From the NCBI GenBank assembly GCA_022839625.1, contig JALHJL010000057.1:1-22638 (forward strand): 22,638 nt of DNA, given 5' to 3'. Every line of letters begins with the position of its first letter. Positions within the stretch are counted from its first letter, which is position 1. The notes beneath the pieces were generated by a model, which saw nothing but the letters and a program-made list of their open reading frames with translations, did no database searches and was not told the DNA's origin. Source of the stretch: Phycisphaerales bacterium. Lineage in GTDB: Bacteria > Planctomycetota > Phycisphaerae > UBA1845 > Fen-1342. This document shows, one piece after another, positions 1 to 8,455 of this stretch. Made by a program: the position numbers and the translations under genes.

Positions 1-2921
1 TTCGAGCTGTTCGGAAGGAAGAACAGACTCAGGTTGTCCAGATCGTTCGCGCCCGTGAACAACTCCGTGAAAAAGTCCGGCACCTCGGGCGTGGTGAAGG
101 TGTAGCATGCGCCGCCGTTATTATCCGTGGCGATGTTCCCCGCCTGGTCTTCGGCTTCCACGCTGTAGTAGTACGTCGTATCGTCGGTCAGGCTGCTGAG
201 ACTGACAACCGGCGACATCGAATACGTAGTCGTCCCGGCGGTGAAAAAGAGTGCGCCACAGTTCAGCCCATAGCGCACCGTCGCCCGCACGGGCTCATCC
301 GCGTCGAAGGTCACCTTGGCGGAACGCGGCATGATGTCCGTCGCCTGAACATTCGAAATCGAAGGCGGTGTGCAGTCGATGGTCGCGGTGGCCGTGACCA
401 CGACGTTGTAGTTGCCCAAACCGTCGTCGGCGTCGACGTACGTGGCGGTTACCGTGTCGCCGCTGGCGACCAGCAGCTCGCCCGCCCCGGCCGTGGGGCT
501 CATGGCGATCGAGCCGACGAAGGACGCGGTGCCGGGACCGGTCTCGGTCAGCAGCACGCTCTCGCCGGCCGGCTCCGACGACGACGCGATCGTCACCGTA
601 ATGGTCTCGATGAGGTCGCTATCGGTATTCAGATCGCAGTCAAGTACGCGGAGCACCGCGGTGCTGACGCAGGGATACAGGTTGCGATCGAGGCGGATGG
701 TGCCCGCGGACGAGCACGGAGTGACGCCGCTCACCACCAGGGCGAAATCGGCGTCCACTTCCGGCGACTCGAGGTGGCTGTCCTCGTTGATCTCCTCCGC
801 GATGATCTGCACGATCCAGAGGCCGGGCGAGGGGTTCTGTACGAAGACGTTCTCGACCGTGTCCACGTGATTGGCCGAACCGCCGGGCGCCGAGTAGTTC
901 GCGGCCAGCAGGCCGTTATTGCCCCAGTAGACCGTGCCGTCCGGCGAGACGACTTTCAGCGTCAAGTCGTTGATGCGGGCCTGGGAAGCGCCTGGGACGC
1001 CGGCGGGATCGGCGTACGTCAACGTCGCGCGAAACTCGGGTTCGCCGGCCTCGACGTTGAGGGAGTACTCCACGGTCTGCAAGTTGGTCAGGAGCTGCGT
1101 CTCGTCGATGATGAACATCTTCTCCCGATAGTCGAAGATGCGCTGCGCGCTGGGGTAGCCCCAGCCCTGCTTGACGCGCGACAAGTCGTGGCCCGTGCCG
1201 CTGAAGGTGTACTGCCGGGCGTTGTTGATCATGATGGCCTTGGCAGTCGTCATGTGGCAGCGGTTGTCGAAGACCGTGCCCTCCGGGTCGACGTCGTTCC
1301 CGAAGATGCCGTCAGACCACATCTGGAACAGCAGGCCAACGTGGCCGGCGACGATCGGCGTCGCACCGCTCGTGCCGCCAAAGGAGGTGGTGTACGCAGT
1401 CGAGCCGCCCGTGGTCGTCGTGAGGATGTCGTCGTAGAACGCGCTCAGGTCGGGCTTGATGCGGCCGTCCGCCGCCGGACCGATACTCGCGCCGCCGCAC
1501 CAGCAGTCGTCGTTCCAGTTCTGATTGTCGTAGTGATAGATGCCGCCGCCGGAGATGATGTTCTTGGCCCAGGCCTGCGGGCGGGACATTTGGTTGCCGG
1601 CGTTCGACTGCGACTGACAGTGTACGATGTCGAAATCAAACAACATATCGTCGGTGTCGGCCGAGATCGTGGTGTACGCCGTGGTGCGATCGCTGCCCAC
1701 GCTGGCCGTCTCGAAGACGCAGAAATACGGGGCCTGCACCTGCTCGGACGTGTGGACGTACCGGCTGGTTCCGGCCAGGCCGATGGTGTTGTAGTCGCCG
1801 ACGATGCCCTGCCCGGAGGGTAGCAGGCCACGGGCGTTCGGATTGCCGGTGCCGTCACCGAAGACGATGCCCGACGTCGCCGCGCCGTGTGAATCCGACC
1901 CGACGGTCCCGTGCTGAATCAGTGGTCGCGACTGAAAGTCCACGTGGGCAAGGTTGAACCCCGCGTCGAACACCTCGCCGCGGACGCCCTGACCGGTGTA
2001 GCCCGCCACGCTCTCAACGTAGTTCGCCCCGCCGAGCGCCCGCGCATTGTTCATGTCCTTCTCAAGCGGGCTCCAGAGATCCACAAACATCACCTCGTCC
2101 CAGCGAATCACCTGGTAGAGCTGGTCCGGTGTGAGCGTGGCCACCAGCAGGCGCTTGCCGTAGTCCGCGCTGTCCAGGTAGCCGCCGATGGCGCGGACGC
2201 GGCTGGCGACCGCCTCCTTCTGCGCGACCCCGCCTTCAAAGACCATGATGTTGCAGCGGTAGGCCTGGACGCCCTTACCGCTCGTCGTCAGCCCGAACAA
2301 ACGCTCCTCGAGTCGATAAGCCGGGTGATAGGGTCCTACCCACCGCACATACGGCAACGCCGCGACCGCGTCGCGCACCTCAGGGCTCATCTGCACAATG
2401 TGCGCGTGGTTGGCGATGAACTGGCGAACGGTGCCGCCCAGAGCGGTGATCTGGTCGCGGAACTCGCAGAGCGGCTGAGTGACGAACTGGACCAGATAGA
2501 GATTGCACGATGCGTCGGACGCGTGCCCGCCGCGCGGCGCCAGCGCTCCACGCGCAGGGTCGAAATCTCCATGTCGCAGCTTCAGTATATAGGACGTTTC
2601 GGTGACTCGGGGCACGCTCTTGCCGTCGAGGCTGATGGCATAATGAGGGACGACAGTACCGTCCGTCGTTAGTTCGTCCCATAATATCAGGAGTTCTGTT
2701 GACTCAGGAACGGCAATCGTGCGTGCGTTTTCGACGGTGCCGCTCGTGACGTGGAAGGGCTTCTCGCCAGGCAGACTGAGGGCCGTCTCGTCCTGGCGGA
2801 CGGAGACGCTGAGCGTGGCGGTCGGATCGACCGACTGCTGCGCCCACGCGGGTACCAGGAACAGAAGGACGCAGGTGAGTGCAGACAACAACTGTATCAC
2901 GCGTCGGTCAATGACTGTCAT
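1..2921 (-). CDS. Secreted subtilisin-like (S8) serine protease, 3' end outside window
   Basis: The minus-strand frame is open from ATG at 2921 to the window edge (973 codons), so the C-terminus is missing. GGAG (minus, 2931-2928) lies 6 nt before the ATG. Residues 1-28 form a signal peptide ending AWAQQ. An inhibitor-like prodomain region follows (about 140-290). The S8 catalytic triad is visible: Asp319 in EVFDAGFN, His345 in SDSHGAA and Ser518 in GGTSGATPIVAGH. Residues about 600-720 resemble a P-domain or jelly roll (INDLTLKVVSPDGTVYWG). After that come beta-rich repeats, an Fn3-like segment (TYYYSVEAEDQAGN) and a C-terminal segment with NDLDNLSLFF. Subtilases with such tails are secreted or cell-surface proteases, so extracellular protein degradation is likely. 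The large tail is in the style of planctomycete secreted proteins. The substrate cannot be told. The S8 assignment is firm; the tail domain names are approximate. Confidence 0.93.
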   Translation of the reverse strand, partial: MTVIDRRVIQLLSALTCVLLFLVPAWAQQSVDPTATLSVSVRQDETALSLPGEKPFHVTSGTVENARTIAVPESTELLILWDELTTDGTVVPHYAISLDGKSVPRVTETSYILKLRHGDFDPARGALAPRGGHASDASCNLYLVQFVTQPLCEFRDQITALGGTVRQFIANHAHIVQMSPEVRDAVAALPYVRWVGPYHPAYRLEERLFGLTTSGKGVQAYRCNIMVFEGGVAQKEAVASRVRAIGGYLDSADYGKRLLVATLTPDQLYQVIRWDEVMFVDLWSPLEKDMNNARALGGANYVESVAGYTGQGVRGEVFDAGFNLAHVDFQSRPLIQHGTVGSDSHGAATSGIVFGDGTGNPNARGLLPSGQGIVGDYNTIGLAGTSRYVHTSEQVQAPYFCVFETASVGSDRTTAYTTISADTDDMLFDFDIVHCQSQSNAGNQMSRPQAWAKNIISGGGIYHYDNQNWNDDCWCGGASIGPAADGRIKPDLSAFYDDILTTTTGGSTAYTTSFGGTSGATPIVAGHVGLLFQMWSDGIFGNDVDPEGTVFDNRCHMTTAKAIMINNARQYTFSGTGHDLSRVKQGWGYPSAQRIFDYREKMFIIDETQLLTNLQTVEYSLNVEAGEPEFRATLTYADPAGVPGASQARINDLTLKVVSPDGTVYWGNNGLLAANYSAPGGSANHVDTVENVFVQNPSPGLWIVQIIAEEINEDSHLESPEVDADFALVVSGVTPCSSAGTIRLDRNLYPCVSTAVLRVLDCDLNTDSDLIETITVTIASSSEPAGESVLLTETGPGTASFVGSIAMSPTAGAGELLVASGDTVTATYVDADDGLGNYNVVVTATATIDCTPPSISNVQATDIMPRSAKVTFDADEPVRATVRYGLNCGALFFTAGTTTYSMSPVVSLSSLTDDTTYYYSVEAEDQAGNIATDNNGGACYTFTTPEVPDFFTELFTGANDLDNLSLFFLPNSS

Positions 2922-2975
2922 GGCCTACTCCAAGGTTGTGTGGGGAAGTGGTTGGCAAAACCGACCCATAAACCG

Positions 2976-3004
2976 AGAATACCGTTTCGGGCAGCGCGAA
3001 TCAA
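2976..3004 (-). promoter_or_regulatory. Promoter of the S8 protease gene
   Basis: Reading minus, a -35 box TTGATT (3004-2999) and a -10 box TATTCT (2981-2976) are separated by exactly 17 nt. The inferred transcript start is near 2969, which gives a leader of about 48 nt carrying the GGAG ribosome site of the protease gene. This is sequence match only. Confidence 0.55.
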
Positions 3005-3614
3005 CCCCTAACGATCGGGCCGGAGCCGGCCCGGCGTTGAGTCGGCCAAGTGTCCGTCAGGGGGACTGGCTCTGCGCCGGCGACAGGTTGGAGGGCTGTT
3101 GTTCATCAGCTCCGCGATTTTGTGGAGCGACTCGCCCTTCGGAGCGAGGTGGCTGCCGAGCGAGGGCCGGAAATCGAGGCACCCCCAGGACAGACCGCCT
3201 CGCTCGTCGGCTGGGCGCAGCTCCTGCGAGAAGTTGTCCGGGTCCCAACGCTGGCCGCTCGGCAACCGGAAGAGCCAGACCCAGGGGGCTTCTGCCGACG
3301 TTCGAATGGGCCTCGACGGCGGCTTGACCGCCGGTTGAAGGCGGAGGTTTCTTGCGCTACGCGCGGGGGATGCACGGAAACGCCGTCTGCATCTTGCCCC
3401 GCCTGCTTCTGCACGCGTCCTAAGTAGTTCTGCGCGGATCGTGGGCGTTCGTGGCGGCGGACGTTCGTTTGCCGCCGGCGTTCGTCGGCACGTACGTTCA
3501 TCGCTTTCGTCGCTCAGTCGTCGTTGGAGAAGTTGGCGTTCGTCGCGTGCTGGGCGCCCTCTGGCACCTCGGCCATGCGAGCTCGCGAATCACTTCTCCG
3601 GCGAGGAATGTGGG
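3005..3614. other. Intergenic stretch without a convincing gene
   Basis: About 600 bases lie between the protease promoter and the tRNA promoter. Several open frames of 60-130 codons exist on both strands, but they overlap each other, are arginine- and proline-rich in the manner of GC-rich noncoding DNA, lack good ribosome sites and resemble no family I know. The only visible structure is the CGTTCGT series at 3446-3501, listed separately. Confidence 0.6.
3446..3501. repeat. Short periodic array of CGTTCGT motifs
   Basis: CGTTCGT occurs at 3446, 3462 and 3479, and CGTTCAT at 3495, spaced 16-17 bases apart. Between the first two and the third, GGCGGC (3453-3458) and GCCGCC (3471-3476) can pair around the second copy. 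More TCGTCG-type sequence continues to about 3545. It lies 110-170 bases upstream of the initiator tRNA promoter. A function as a protein-binding array is possible but unproven. Confidence 0.35.
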
Positions 3615-3642
3615 TTGACAAGCGCCGCGGGCGTGCTAGGCT
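3615..3642 (+). promoter_or_regulatory. Promoter of the initiator tRNA gene
   Basis: A consensus -35 box TTGACA (3615-3620) is followed after 16 nt by TAGGCT (3637-3642). The expected start is about 3649, leaving a 5' leader of only a few nucleotides before the tRNA at 3655. The match is strong and well placed. Confidence 0.7.
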
Positions 3643-3654
3643 GATAAGTGCGAT

Positions 3655-3727
<73 letters not shown>

Positions 3728-3770
3728 CTTGAAAAGTCGTATCGAAATGATGCGACCGACCGGTTAACGC

Positions 3771-3802
3771 ACAACGCCCGGGCAGAGACGCCCGGGCGTT
3801 GT
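3771..3802 (+). terminator. Strong hairpin terminator downstream of tRNA-fMet
   Basis: Thirteen bases at 3771-3783 (ACAACGCCCGGGC) pair perfectly with 3790-3802 around a six-base loop. A T-rich tail (TGCTTCT) follows, short of a perfect T run. Position directly after the tRNA fits transcription termination. Confidence 0.75.
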
Positions 3803-3990
3803 TGCTTCTATCGCGAGTTTCCGCAACGACTTAGCGATGACGCCGGACCACCGCCGGTCTCTCCCGGCGGTCGCCGCGCGCTCACGGGCGGGCCCACGCC
3901 GCCAACCGGCGGGGCTCTCCGGGCCAAAGTCTCTGAGTCTCTCGACCCGACCGACCGCGGGGTTAACGCGCTTCATAACCCGCCGGACGC

Positions 3991-4085
3991 GAGACCGTCG
4001 CGCGCGACATAACCCGGCATGGGCCATCGAACAAAACTGCCTCGGGTTATGTCTCAAACCGTTAACCCGGCGCGGGGCATCGAAA
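3991..4085. repeat. Dispersed repeat, copy A (ATAACCCG inverted motifs)
   Basis: About 95 bases recur at 6230-6323 with a handful of substitutions and a 2-base length difference. Within this copy GACATAACCCG (4006-4016) is an exact inverted match of CGGGTTATGTC (4043-4053). CGGGTTA (4043-4049) can alternatively pair with TAACCCG (4063-4069). Further isolated copies of the motif lie at about 3974 and 4095. The alternation of direct and inverted motifs resembles REP/BIME-type intergenic repeats or the ends of a small non-autonomous element. Confidence 0.75.
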
Positions 4086-4195
4086 AACCAGTCTCGGGTT
4101 ATGTGGTGCGTGAGCACGGCTGGTCGAAGCTGGCGTCCGGATTCCCGTTTGCCGTCGTCGCAAAGTTCAGGAGCGCTGCCTCAATGCGATCAGCC

Positions 4196-4426
4196 TGGGC
4201 CTTCAACTTCCTGCGCCGGCTGGCGCTGCCGCGGGCGGTCAAGCACCGGACGCTGATCACGCTGCGGGCGAAGTTCGTCAAGATTGGTGCCAAGGTTGTC
4301 GCGCACGCCCGGCACGACATCTTCCAGATGGCCGAGGTGGCCATCTCGCGAACGATTTTCGCTGCCATCCTGGAACGTATCCGACGCTTGCGACGGCCCG
4401 AAGCGGGCCTGGCGCCGTCGGGATGA
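4196..4426 (+). pseudogene. C-terminal remnant of an IS1380-like transposase
   Basis: One frame (ending at TGA 4424-4426) reads NFLRRLALPRAVKH, then LRAKFVKIGAKVVAHARH and FQMAEVAISRTIFAAILERI. This matches from memory the C-terminal end of IS1380-family transposases, in which LGN-x-RRLxLP is followed by LxKxGxxxxxHAR. Only about 75 residues are recognisable of roughly 430-500 normally. No DDE catalytic residues remain upstream, where the frame runs into the repeat at 3991-4085. It is therefore a dead fragment. No terminal inverted repeats were identified. Confidence 0.65.
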
Positions 4427-4469
4427 GCCCGTCTATCACCCCAAACCGTTGCTGCCCCGTTGATCCTGA

Positions 4470-4499
4470 CTGTTTCCGTGTGCCCCGTACGGAAAACAG
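4470..4499. other. Hairpin downstream of the transposase remnant
   Basis: CTGTTTCCGT (4470-4479) can pair with ACGGAAAACAG (4489-4499) with one bulged A across a short loop. It could be a leftover transposon end or terminator, or a chance palindrome between the remnant and the next gene. Confidence 0.35.
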
Positions 4500-4689
4500 C
4501 GCGGTGCTCGGCCGGCTGCGGCCTCCAATTGTGCTCGCAGGGGCCGCCCGTCCGGCCCCAGGAAGCCGCAGAAGAGTCCCAGTAACGCGTACGCTCCACG
4601 CTGGGGCACGGTACAATGTGCCTGCGCGGCCCGGCAACGGTTCCGGGCCGGGGCAAATGGGAGATTTCGGACTAGCAGGAGGATCCGCG

Positions 4690-6168
4690 ATGGCAGCGCG
4701 GCACAGTGGCTTCAGGCATCGGCTCAGTTGTTTCGCTGCAGCCGTCGTCGCCGCGACATTTGCCTGCGGCGCGATTCAGTCGGCGCAGGCCCAGTGTGAT
4801 CCTGCGGAGCTGGCCAAGCTTGTTGGCGCGGATGCGGACCCTTGGGACCAGTTCGGCTGGGCGGTGGCAACCGACGGCGACACCATCCTGGTCGGAGCCC
4901 CGTACGACGACCTCGCGGACGACTTGGATGCGGGATCGGTCTACGTCTTCGTCCGCACCGGCGAGGCATGGACGCAGCAGGCACAGCTCGTGGCTGAGGA
5001 CCCGACGGGCGAAGCCTACTTCGGCTATGCGCTGGCGCTGGACGGAGACACGGCAGTCATCGGCGCATTTGGGGACGAGCACGGCGTCGGGACGCTGGCC
5101 GGCTCGGCGTATGTCTTTGTTCGCAGTGACAGAGGCTGGACACAACAGGCGAAACTGGTGGCTGAGGACGCCGCGGAACACGCCCGGTTTGGCTACTCCG
5201 TCGCGCTGCGGGGCGACGCCGCCCTAATCGGAGCCATGACCGACAGTCTCGTCGGCTGGGTTTATTCCGGCTCGGCGTACGTCTTTGTCCGGTGCGCCGG
5301 AGTCTGGACGCAGGAGGCGAAGTTGACCGCCGCCGATGCCGCCCAGGAAGACTACTTCGGTCGCTCCGTGGCTTTGGATGACGGTACCGCGCTCATCGGG
5401 GCCTTTCGTGGCGACAATGGCGGCGATCTCTGGGATGATCAGGGCTCGGCGTACGTGTTTGTCCACAGCCCTGATGGCTCTTGGTCGCAGCAGGCCAAGC
5501 TGATCGCCGAGGACGCGAACTCGGGCGACTATTTCGGTTACTCGGTTGCACTGGATGGCGATATGGGCGTGATCGGCGCCCACTTCGCCGATCTCGGTGA
5601 CCAGTACAACGTCGGCGCCGCGTACGTATTTGCGCGCCAGGGCGAAGTATGGTCCCAGGAGTGCAAACTCACGGCTTCCGACGGCGCGGCGTGGGATATT
5701 TTCGGCTGCTCCGTTGCCGTGGATGGCGACACCGCCCTGATCGGCGCCGAATGGGACGACAACGCCGGAGGGATTGACGCCGGTTCGGCGTACGTGTTTG
5801 CACGCACCGATGGAGTCTGGAGTGCGCAGGCGAAGCTCATCGCCGCCGATGCGCAAGCCTCTGGCTGCCTTGGCTGGTCTATGAGCATGGCTAACGACAC
5901 GGTACTGCTTGGCGCGTATGGGCAGGACAGCGTCCCTGGCGCCGCGTACCTGTTCGACCAGCACGCTCGCGGAGACATGAACTGCGACGGGCTGGTGGAC
6001 CTTGCGGATATCAACCCTTTCGTGCTGTATCTCTCAAACATCACCGGGTGGCAGGGCGCGTATCCGGCTTGCCCGCCGGTCGTGGGCGACATCAACTGTG
6101 ACGGCACCTACGGGCAGTGGTCGTTCGGTGACATCAACCCGTTCGTGGCCCTGCTGACCGGCGGATGA
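4690..6168 (+). CDS. Secreted FG-GAP repeat protein with dockerin-like C-terminus
   Basis: The protein has 492 residues. ATG 4690 is chosen because AGGAGG (4677-4682) lies 7 nt upstream and a signal peptide follows at once (FAAAVVAATFACGAIQSAQAQ). Seven repeats of about 55-60 residues fill residues 30-425, each of the form KLxAxDAxxxDxFGxSVAxDGDTALIGAxxD...GSAYVFxR. These are FG-GAP/integrin-alpha-like blades, and seven copies fit a closed seven-bladed beta propeller. The C-terminus has two Ca-binding-like motifs, GDMNCDG...DINPFV and GDINCDG...DINPFV, a dockerin-like pair common on planctomycete exported proteins. A role in surface binding or assembly is inferred; no enzyme motif is seen. 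The gene stands alone between two repeat copies. Extension upstream to 4423 adds only low-complexity sequence and is rejected. Confidence 0.9.
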   Translation: MAARHSGFRHRLSCFAAAVVAATFACGAIQSAQAQCDPAELAKLVGADADPWDQFGWAVATDGDTILVGAPYDDLADDLDAGSVYVFVRTGEAWTQQAQLVAEDPTGEAYFGYALALDGDTAVIGAFGDEHGVGTLAGSAYVFVRSDRGWTQQAKLVAEDAAEHARFGYSVALRGDAALIGAMTDSLVGWVYSGSAYVFVRCAGVWTQEAKLTAADAAQEDYFGRSVALDDGTALIGAFRGDNGGDLWDDQGSAYVFVHSPDGSWSQQAKLIAEDANSGDYFGYSVALDGDMGVIGAHFADLGDQYNVGAAYVFARQGEVWSQECKLTASDGAAWDIFGCSVAVDGDTALIGAEWDDNAGGIDAGSAYVFARTDGVWSAQAKLIAADAQASGCLGWSMSMANDTVLLGAYGQDSVPGAAYLFDQHARGDMNCDGLVDLADINPFVLYLSNITGWQGAYPACPPVVGDINCDGTYGQWSFGDINPFVALLTGG

Positions 6169-6229
6169 TCATTGAATGCCGGGAGCCCGAAGGCGCGGCT
6201 GAGAGATCAGGGTTTTGCCGGCGGGGCAT

Positions 6230-6323
6230 GAGACGGTCGCGCGCGACATAACACGGCGCGGCCATCGAACAAAACGGCCTCGGGTTATGTCTCAAACCGT
6301 TAACCCGACGCGGGGCACCGAAA
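6230..6323. repeat. Dispersed repeat, copy B
   Basis: This is the second copy of the 3991-4085 repeat in the same orientation, lying just 3' of the FG-GAP gene. The left arm has ATAACACG where copy A has ATAACCCG, so the perfect inverted pairing of copy A is damaged here. The inner CGGGTTA...TAACCCG pairing is preserved. The two copies flank the FG-GAP gene and transposase remnant as direct repeats. Confidence 0.75.
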
Positions 6324-6326
6324 TGG

Positions 6327-6356
6327 TTGACCGGCAGGTTATTTTGTCGCTAGCTT
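6327..6356 (+). promoter_or_regulatory. Possible promoter for the ParA-SIR2 pair
   Basis: TTGACC (6327-6332) and TAGCTT (6351-6356) are separated by 18 nt, at the very end of repeat copy B. The leader to GTG 6451 would be about 90 nt. The -10 match is poor, so this is tentative. Confidence 0.3.
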
Positions 6357-6450
6357 GCGTGCACCCGAAAGCGGCAACGGAGTTTCCTCGGCAACGCCGA
6401 TCCGCCGCGCTGGGCCGTGAGCACGGCCAAAACCGCACTGGAGAGCGAGT

Positions 6451-7479
6451 GTGAAGAGCATCGCCTTTTTTAACAACAAGGGAGGTGTCGGAAAGACCAC
6501 GCTGTCCTGCAACATCGCGGCTCACTTTGCCACACGACTCCGGAAACGCGTGCTCGTCATCGATTGCGACCCACAGTGCAACGCATCGCAACTGGTCTTG
6601 CAGGAGGGGCGCTGCCAGGAGATCTATCGTCAGGGTCCATCCGAAACTGCCACGACCCTGCTTAGCGTCATGAAGCCCATCAGCGAAGGTGACGCGAGCA
6701 TTGCCACGGACACGAGACCTGAGCTCTCGAGCCACAACAGGTTCGCGGTCGACCTCCTTCCAGGTCATCCCGGTATGTCCGTCCTTGAGGATCGGCTCAG
6801 CGCAGCTTGGAACGAACTACGAGGTCGTCAAGCTGGCGGCTTTCGCGTTACCAACTGGTTCCCTCAGTTAGTCGCTCAACTCCGATCACGCTACGACGTC
6901 GCGGTCGTCGACCTCGGGCCGAGCCTCGGCGCACTGACCCGAAGCGTGTTGCTCGGTTCAGAGTACTTCGTAACTCCCATGGGTTGCGATATCTTCAGCA
7001 TTGTGGGCGTGCGCAATATAGGGGAGTGGCTGGGCCGCTGGATTGATGATTATGAACGATATCTGGCGGATTTCCGGCGAGACAATCAAGAAGTCATCAC
7101 GCGACATGGAATCCAGGAGACTCTCTCCATCAAGCGAGGCTTCGTCGGCTACACGGTTCTTCAGTACATTACGAAGGCCCGATCGGGTGAGCGCCGTGCC
7201 ACCGTTGCATTTGAAGAAATACTGACGCAGGTTCCCGCGGTAGTCGAATCCTCGCTGAACCCCTTCTTCAAGGAGGGACTGACGATTGACAGTGCACATC
7301 TTGGAGATATTCCGAATTTGTTCAGTCTCGTGCCCCTTGCACAATCCGCACACGCGCCGATAACCAGCCTCGAATATCACGATGGACTCGCCGGCGGGCA
7401 GATAAAGCAACAAGAGGTGTATGCGACTTTCATCCAGCAGGTTGGCGATCGACTGGCGACCAACATTGGACTCCGCTGA
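6451..7479 (+). CDS. ParA-like (MinD/SIMIBI) ATPase paired with SIR2 protein
   Basis: The protein has 342 residues. GTG 6451 is the start: GGAGAG (6440-6445) lies 5 nt upstream and the ATP-binding motif begins at residue 7. The deviant Walker A KGGVGKTT (10-17), VIDCDPQ (37-42) and the Walker B-like AVVDLGPSLG (151-160) define the ParA family. Members dimerise on ATP and usually partition plasmids or position protein cargo. Here no ParB, centromere-like repeats or replication gene is near. Instead the stop overlaps the start of a SIR2-like gene by one base, so the two are co-translated. At 342 residues it is longer than minimal ParA, and the C-terminal third (about 190-300) may bind a partner. 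A sensor or localisation role in a defence pair is inference. Confidence 0.88.
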   Translation: MKSIAFFNNKGGVGKTTLSCNIAAHFATRLRKRVLVIDCDPQCNASQLVLQEGRCQEIYRQGPSETATTLLSVMKPISEGDASIATDTRPELSSHNRFAVDLLPGHPGMSVLEDRLSAAWNELRGRQAGGFRVTNWFPQLVAQLRSRYDVAVVDLGPSLGALTRSVLLGSEYFVTPMGCDIFSIVGVRNIGEWLGRWIDDYERYLADFRRDNQEVITRHGIQETLSIKRGFVGYTVLQYITKARSGERRATVAFEEILTQVPAVVESSLNPFFKEGLTIDSAHLGDIPNLFSLVPLAQSAHAPITSLEYHDGLAGGQIKQQEVYATFIQQVGDRLATNIGLR

Positions 7480-8342
7480 TGAGCATACAGTGGCCTGATT
7501 CGCTCATTCCAGAGGTCGCCGAAAGGCGGTGCATTGTCGTCCTTGGCGCTGGGGCAAGTGCCGCTTGCACCGCAATTGATGGTGCGGACCGTCACCCGCC
7601 AAATTGGTCGACGTTGCTCAATGATGCATTGGGCTTACTGAGTGACCCGAGTGACAGGTCCATCGCCGCAAGTCTGATTGCAAAGGACAGATTCCTGGAT
7701 GCCGCAGAAATGGTCGTTGCCCGGGCGAATCCCGCGGACCTCGCTGCGTTTGTTCGCAGCATATTGGTCGAACCGCACTTCGCTCATTCTCGCATTCACG
7801 AGGAAATCTATAGGCTCGATACAAAGATTGTAGTTACAACTAATTACGACGACATTTACGAGACATATTGTAAGCAGGGCAAAGGGTCTCAGGCATTTAA
7901 TGTTTGTCGGTATTATGAATCCCACGCACTTAATGATGTGCGTTCGACCATGAGGCTGATTCTCAAGGCACACGGCTGCGTGTCCAACCCGCAGAAGGCG
8001 GTGTTATCACGGACTCAATATCACAGGGCGAGGCGCGACTACCCCGAATATTTCAATTTGCTAGATGCATTGTTTGTCAGCAACACGTTGCTTTTTGTCG
8101 GATGCAGTCTAGTGGACCCGGACTTTCAACTGCTACTTGAAGGCGCAAACATCAAATGCCCGAGTGATCATCCGCACTATGCGGTCCTTGAGGGCGGACA
8201 AGCAGAGCCACTTCGAAGCGCAATTCGAACTGTGTTCAACGTGCAGTGTCTCGAATACACGGCCGGGGTGCACAACGAGGTTGTTGACGGACTCGTAGCG
8301 CTGAACGATAGAGTCGCAGAGTGGCGACGGACACATCCGTAG
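7479..8342 (+). CDS. SIR2-like domain protein, candidate NAD-degrading effector
   Basis: The protein has 287 residues. ATG 7479 overlaps the ParA stop by one base. The nucleotide-binding motif VVLGAGAS (20-27) opens a SIR2 fold. TTNYDDIYE (120-128) carries the Asn/Asp pair, and KAHG (163-166) carries the His equivalent to the sirtuin catalytic His. VGCSLVDPDFQLLLE (207-221) completes the SIR2_2-type pattern. Cys zinc clusters of true deacetylases are absent, as in antiphage SIR2 proteins that hydrolyse NAD. The protein is nearly all SIR2 domain, so sensing would have to come from the ParA partner. Base composition is unlike the neighbours (21 G+C of 60 at 7801-7860), which suggests transfer. 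NADase activity is family knowledge, not shown here. Confidence 0.85.
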   Translation: MSIQWPDSLIPEVAERRCIVVLGAGASAACTAIDGADRHPPNWSTLLNDALGLLSDPSDRSIAASLIAKDRFLDAAEMVVARANPADLAAFVRSILVEPHFAHSRIHEEIYRLDTKIVVTTNYDDIYETYCKQGKGSQAFNVCRYYESHALNDVRSTMRLILKAHGCVSNPQKAVLSRTQYHRARRDYPEYFNLLDALFVSNTLLFVGCSLVDPDFQLLLEGANIKCPSDHPHYAVLEGGQAEPLRSAIRTVFNVQCLEYTAGVHNEVVDGLVALNDRVAEWRRTHP

Positions 8343-8414
8343 TCCGGCCCGACCTGTTGGACAAAGCGGGCTGGCAGTCCGCTTCGTATTTACTTTCTTC
8401 GACACGCCTTGTTC

Positions 8415-8455
8415 CCGTGGCGTATGTAACGAGCAGACGACCTCGGAGTCTGCTC
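8415..8455 (+). promoter_or_regulatory. Leader hairpin with conserved 13-nt loop, before the recombinase operon
   Basis: CCGtGGCGT (8415-8423) pairs with ACGaCCtCGG (8437-8446), with one mismatch and one bulge, around the loop ATGTAACGAGCAG (8424-8436). The same loop tops a stronger hairpin at 21492-21541. A competing hairpin, GAGCAGAC (8431-8438) with GTCTGCTC (8448-8455), uses loop and stem bases of the first. The ribosome site GGAG (8445-8448) lies within both structures, 7 nt before ATG 8456. Structure-controlled translation or a protein-binding hairpin is inferred. Confidence 0.5.

Noticed and set aside
774..1823. Long plus-strand open frame of 349 codons
   Set aside because: It lies opposite the S8 protease gene, which has the catalytic triad, signal peptide and promoter; the plus product is Val/Arg/Asp-rich shadow.
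3050..3427. Plus open frame of 125 codons and overlapping minus frames
   Set aside because: Mutually overlapping, low-information composition, no ribosome site and no recognisable family.
4423..4689. N-terminal extension of the FG-GAP gene
   Set aside because: An internal ATG with AGGAGG and an immediate signal peptide gives a far better start; the extension is random in composition.
5224..5964. Minus frame of 246 codons
   Set aside because: Antisense shadow of the repeated FG-GAP gene; its own repetition mirrors the FG-GAP repeats.
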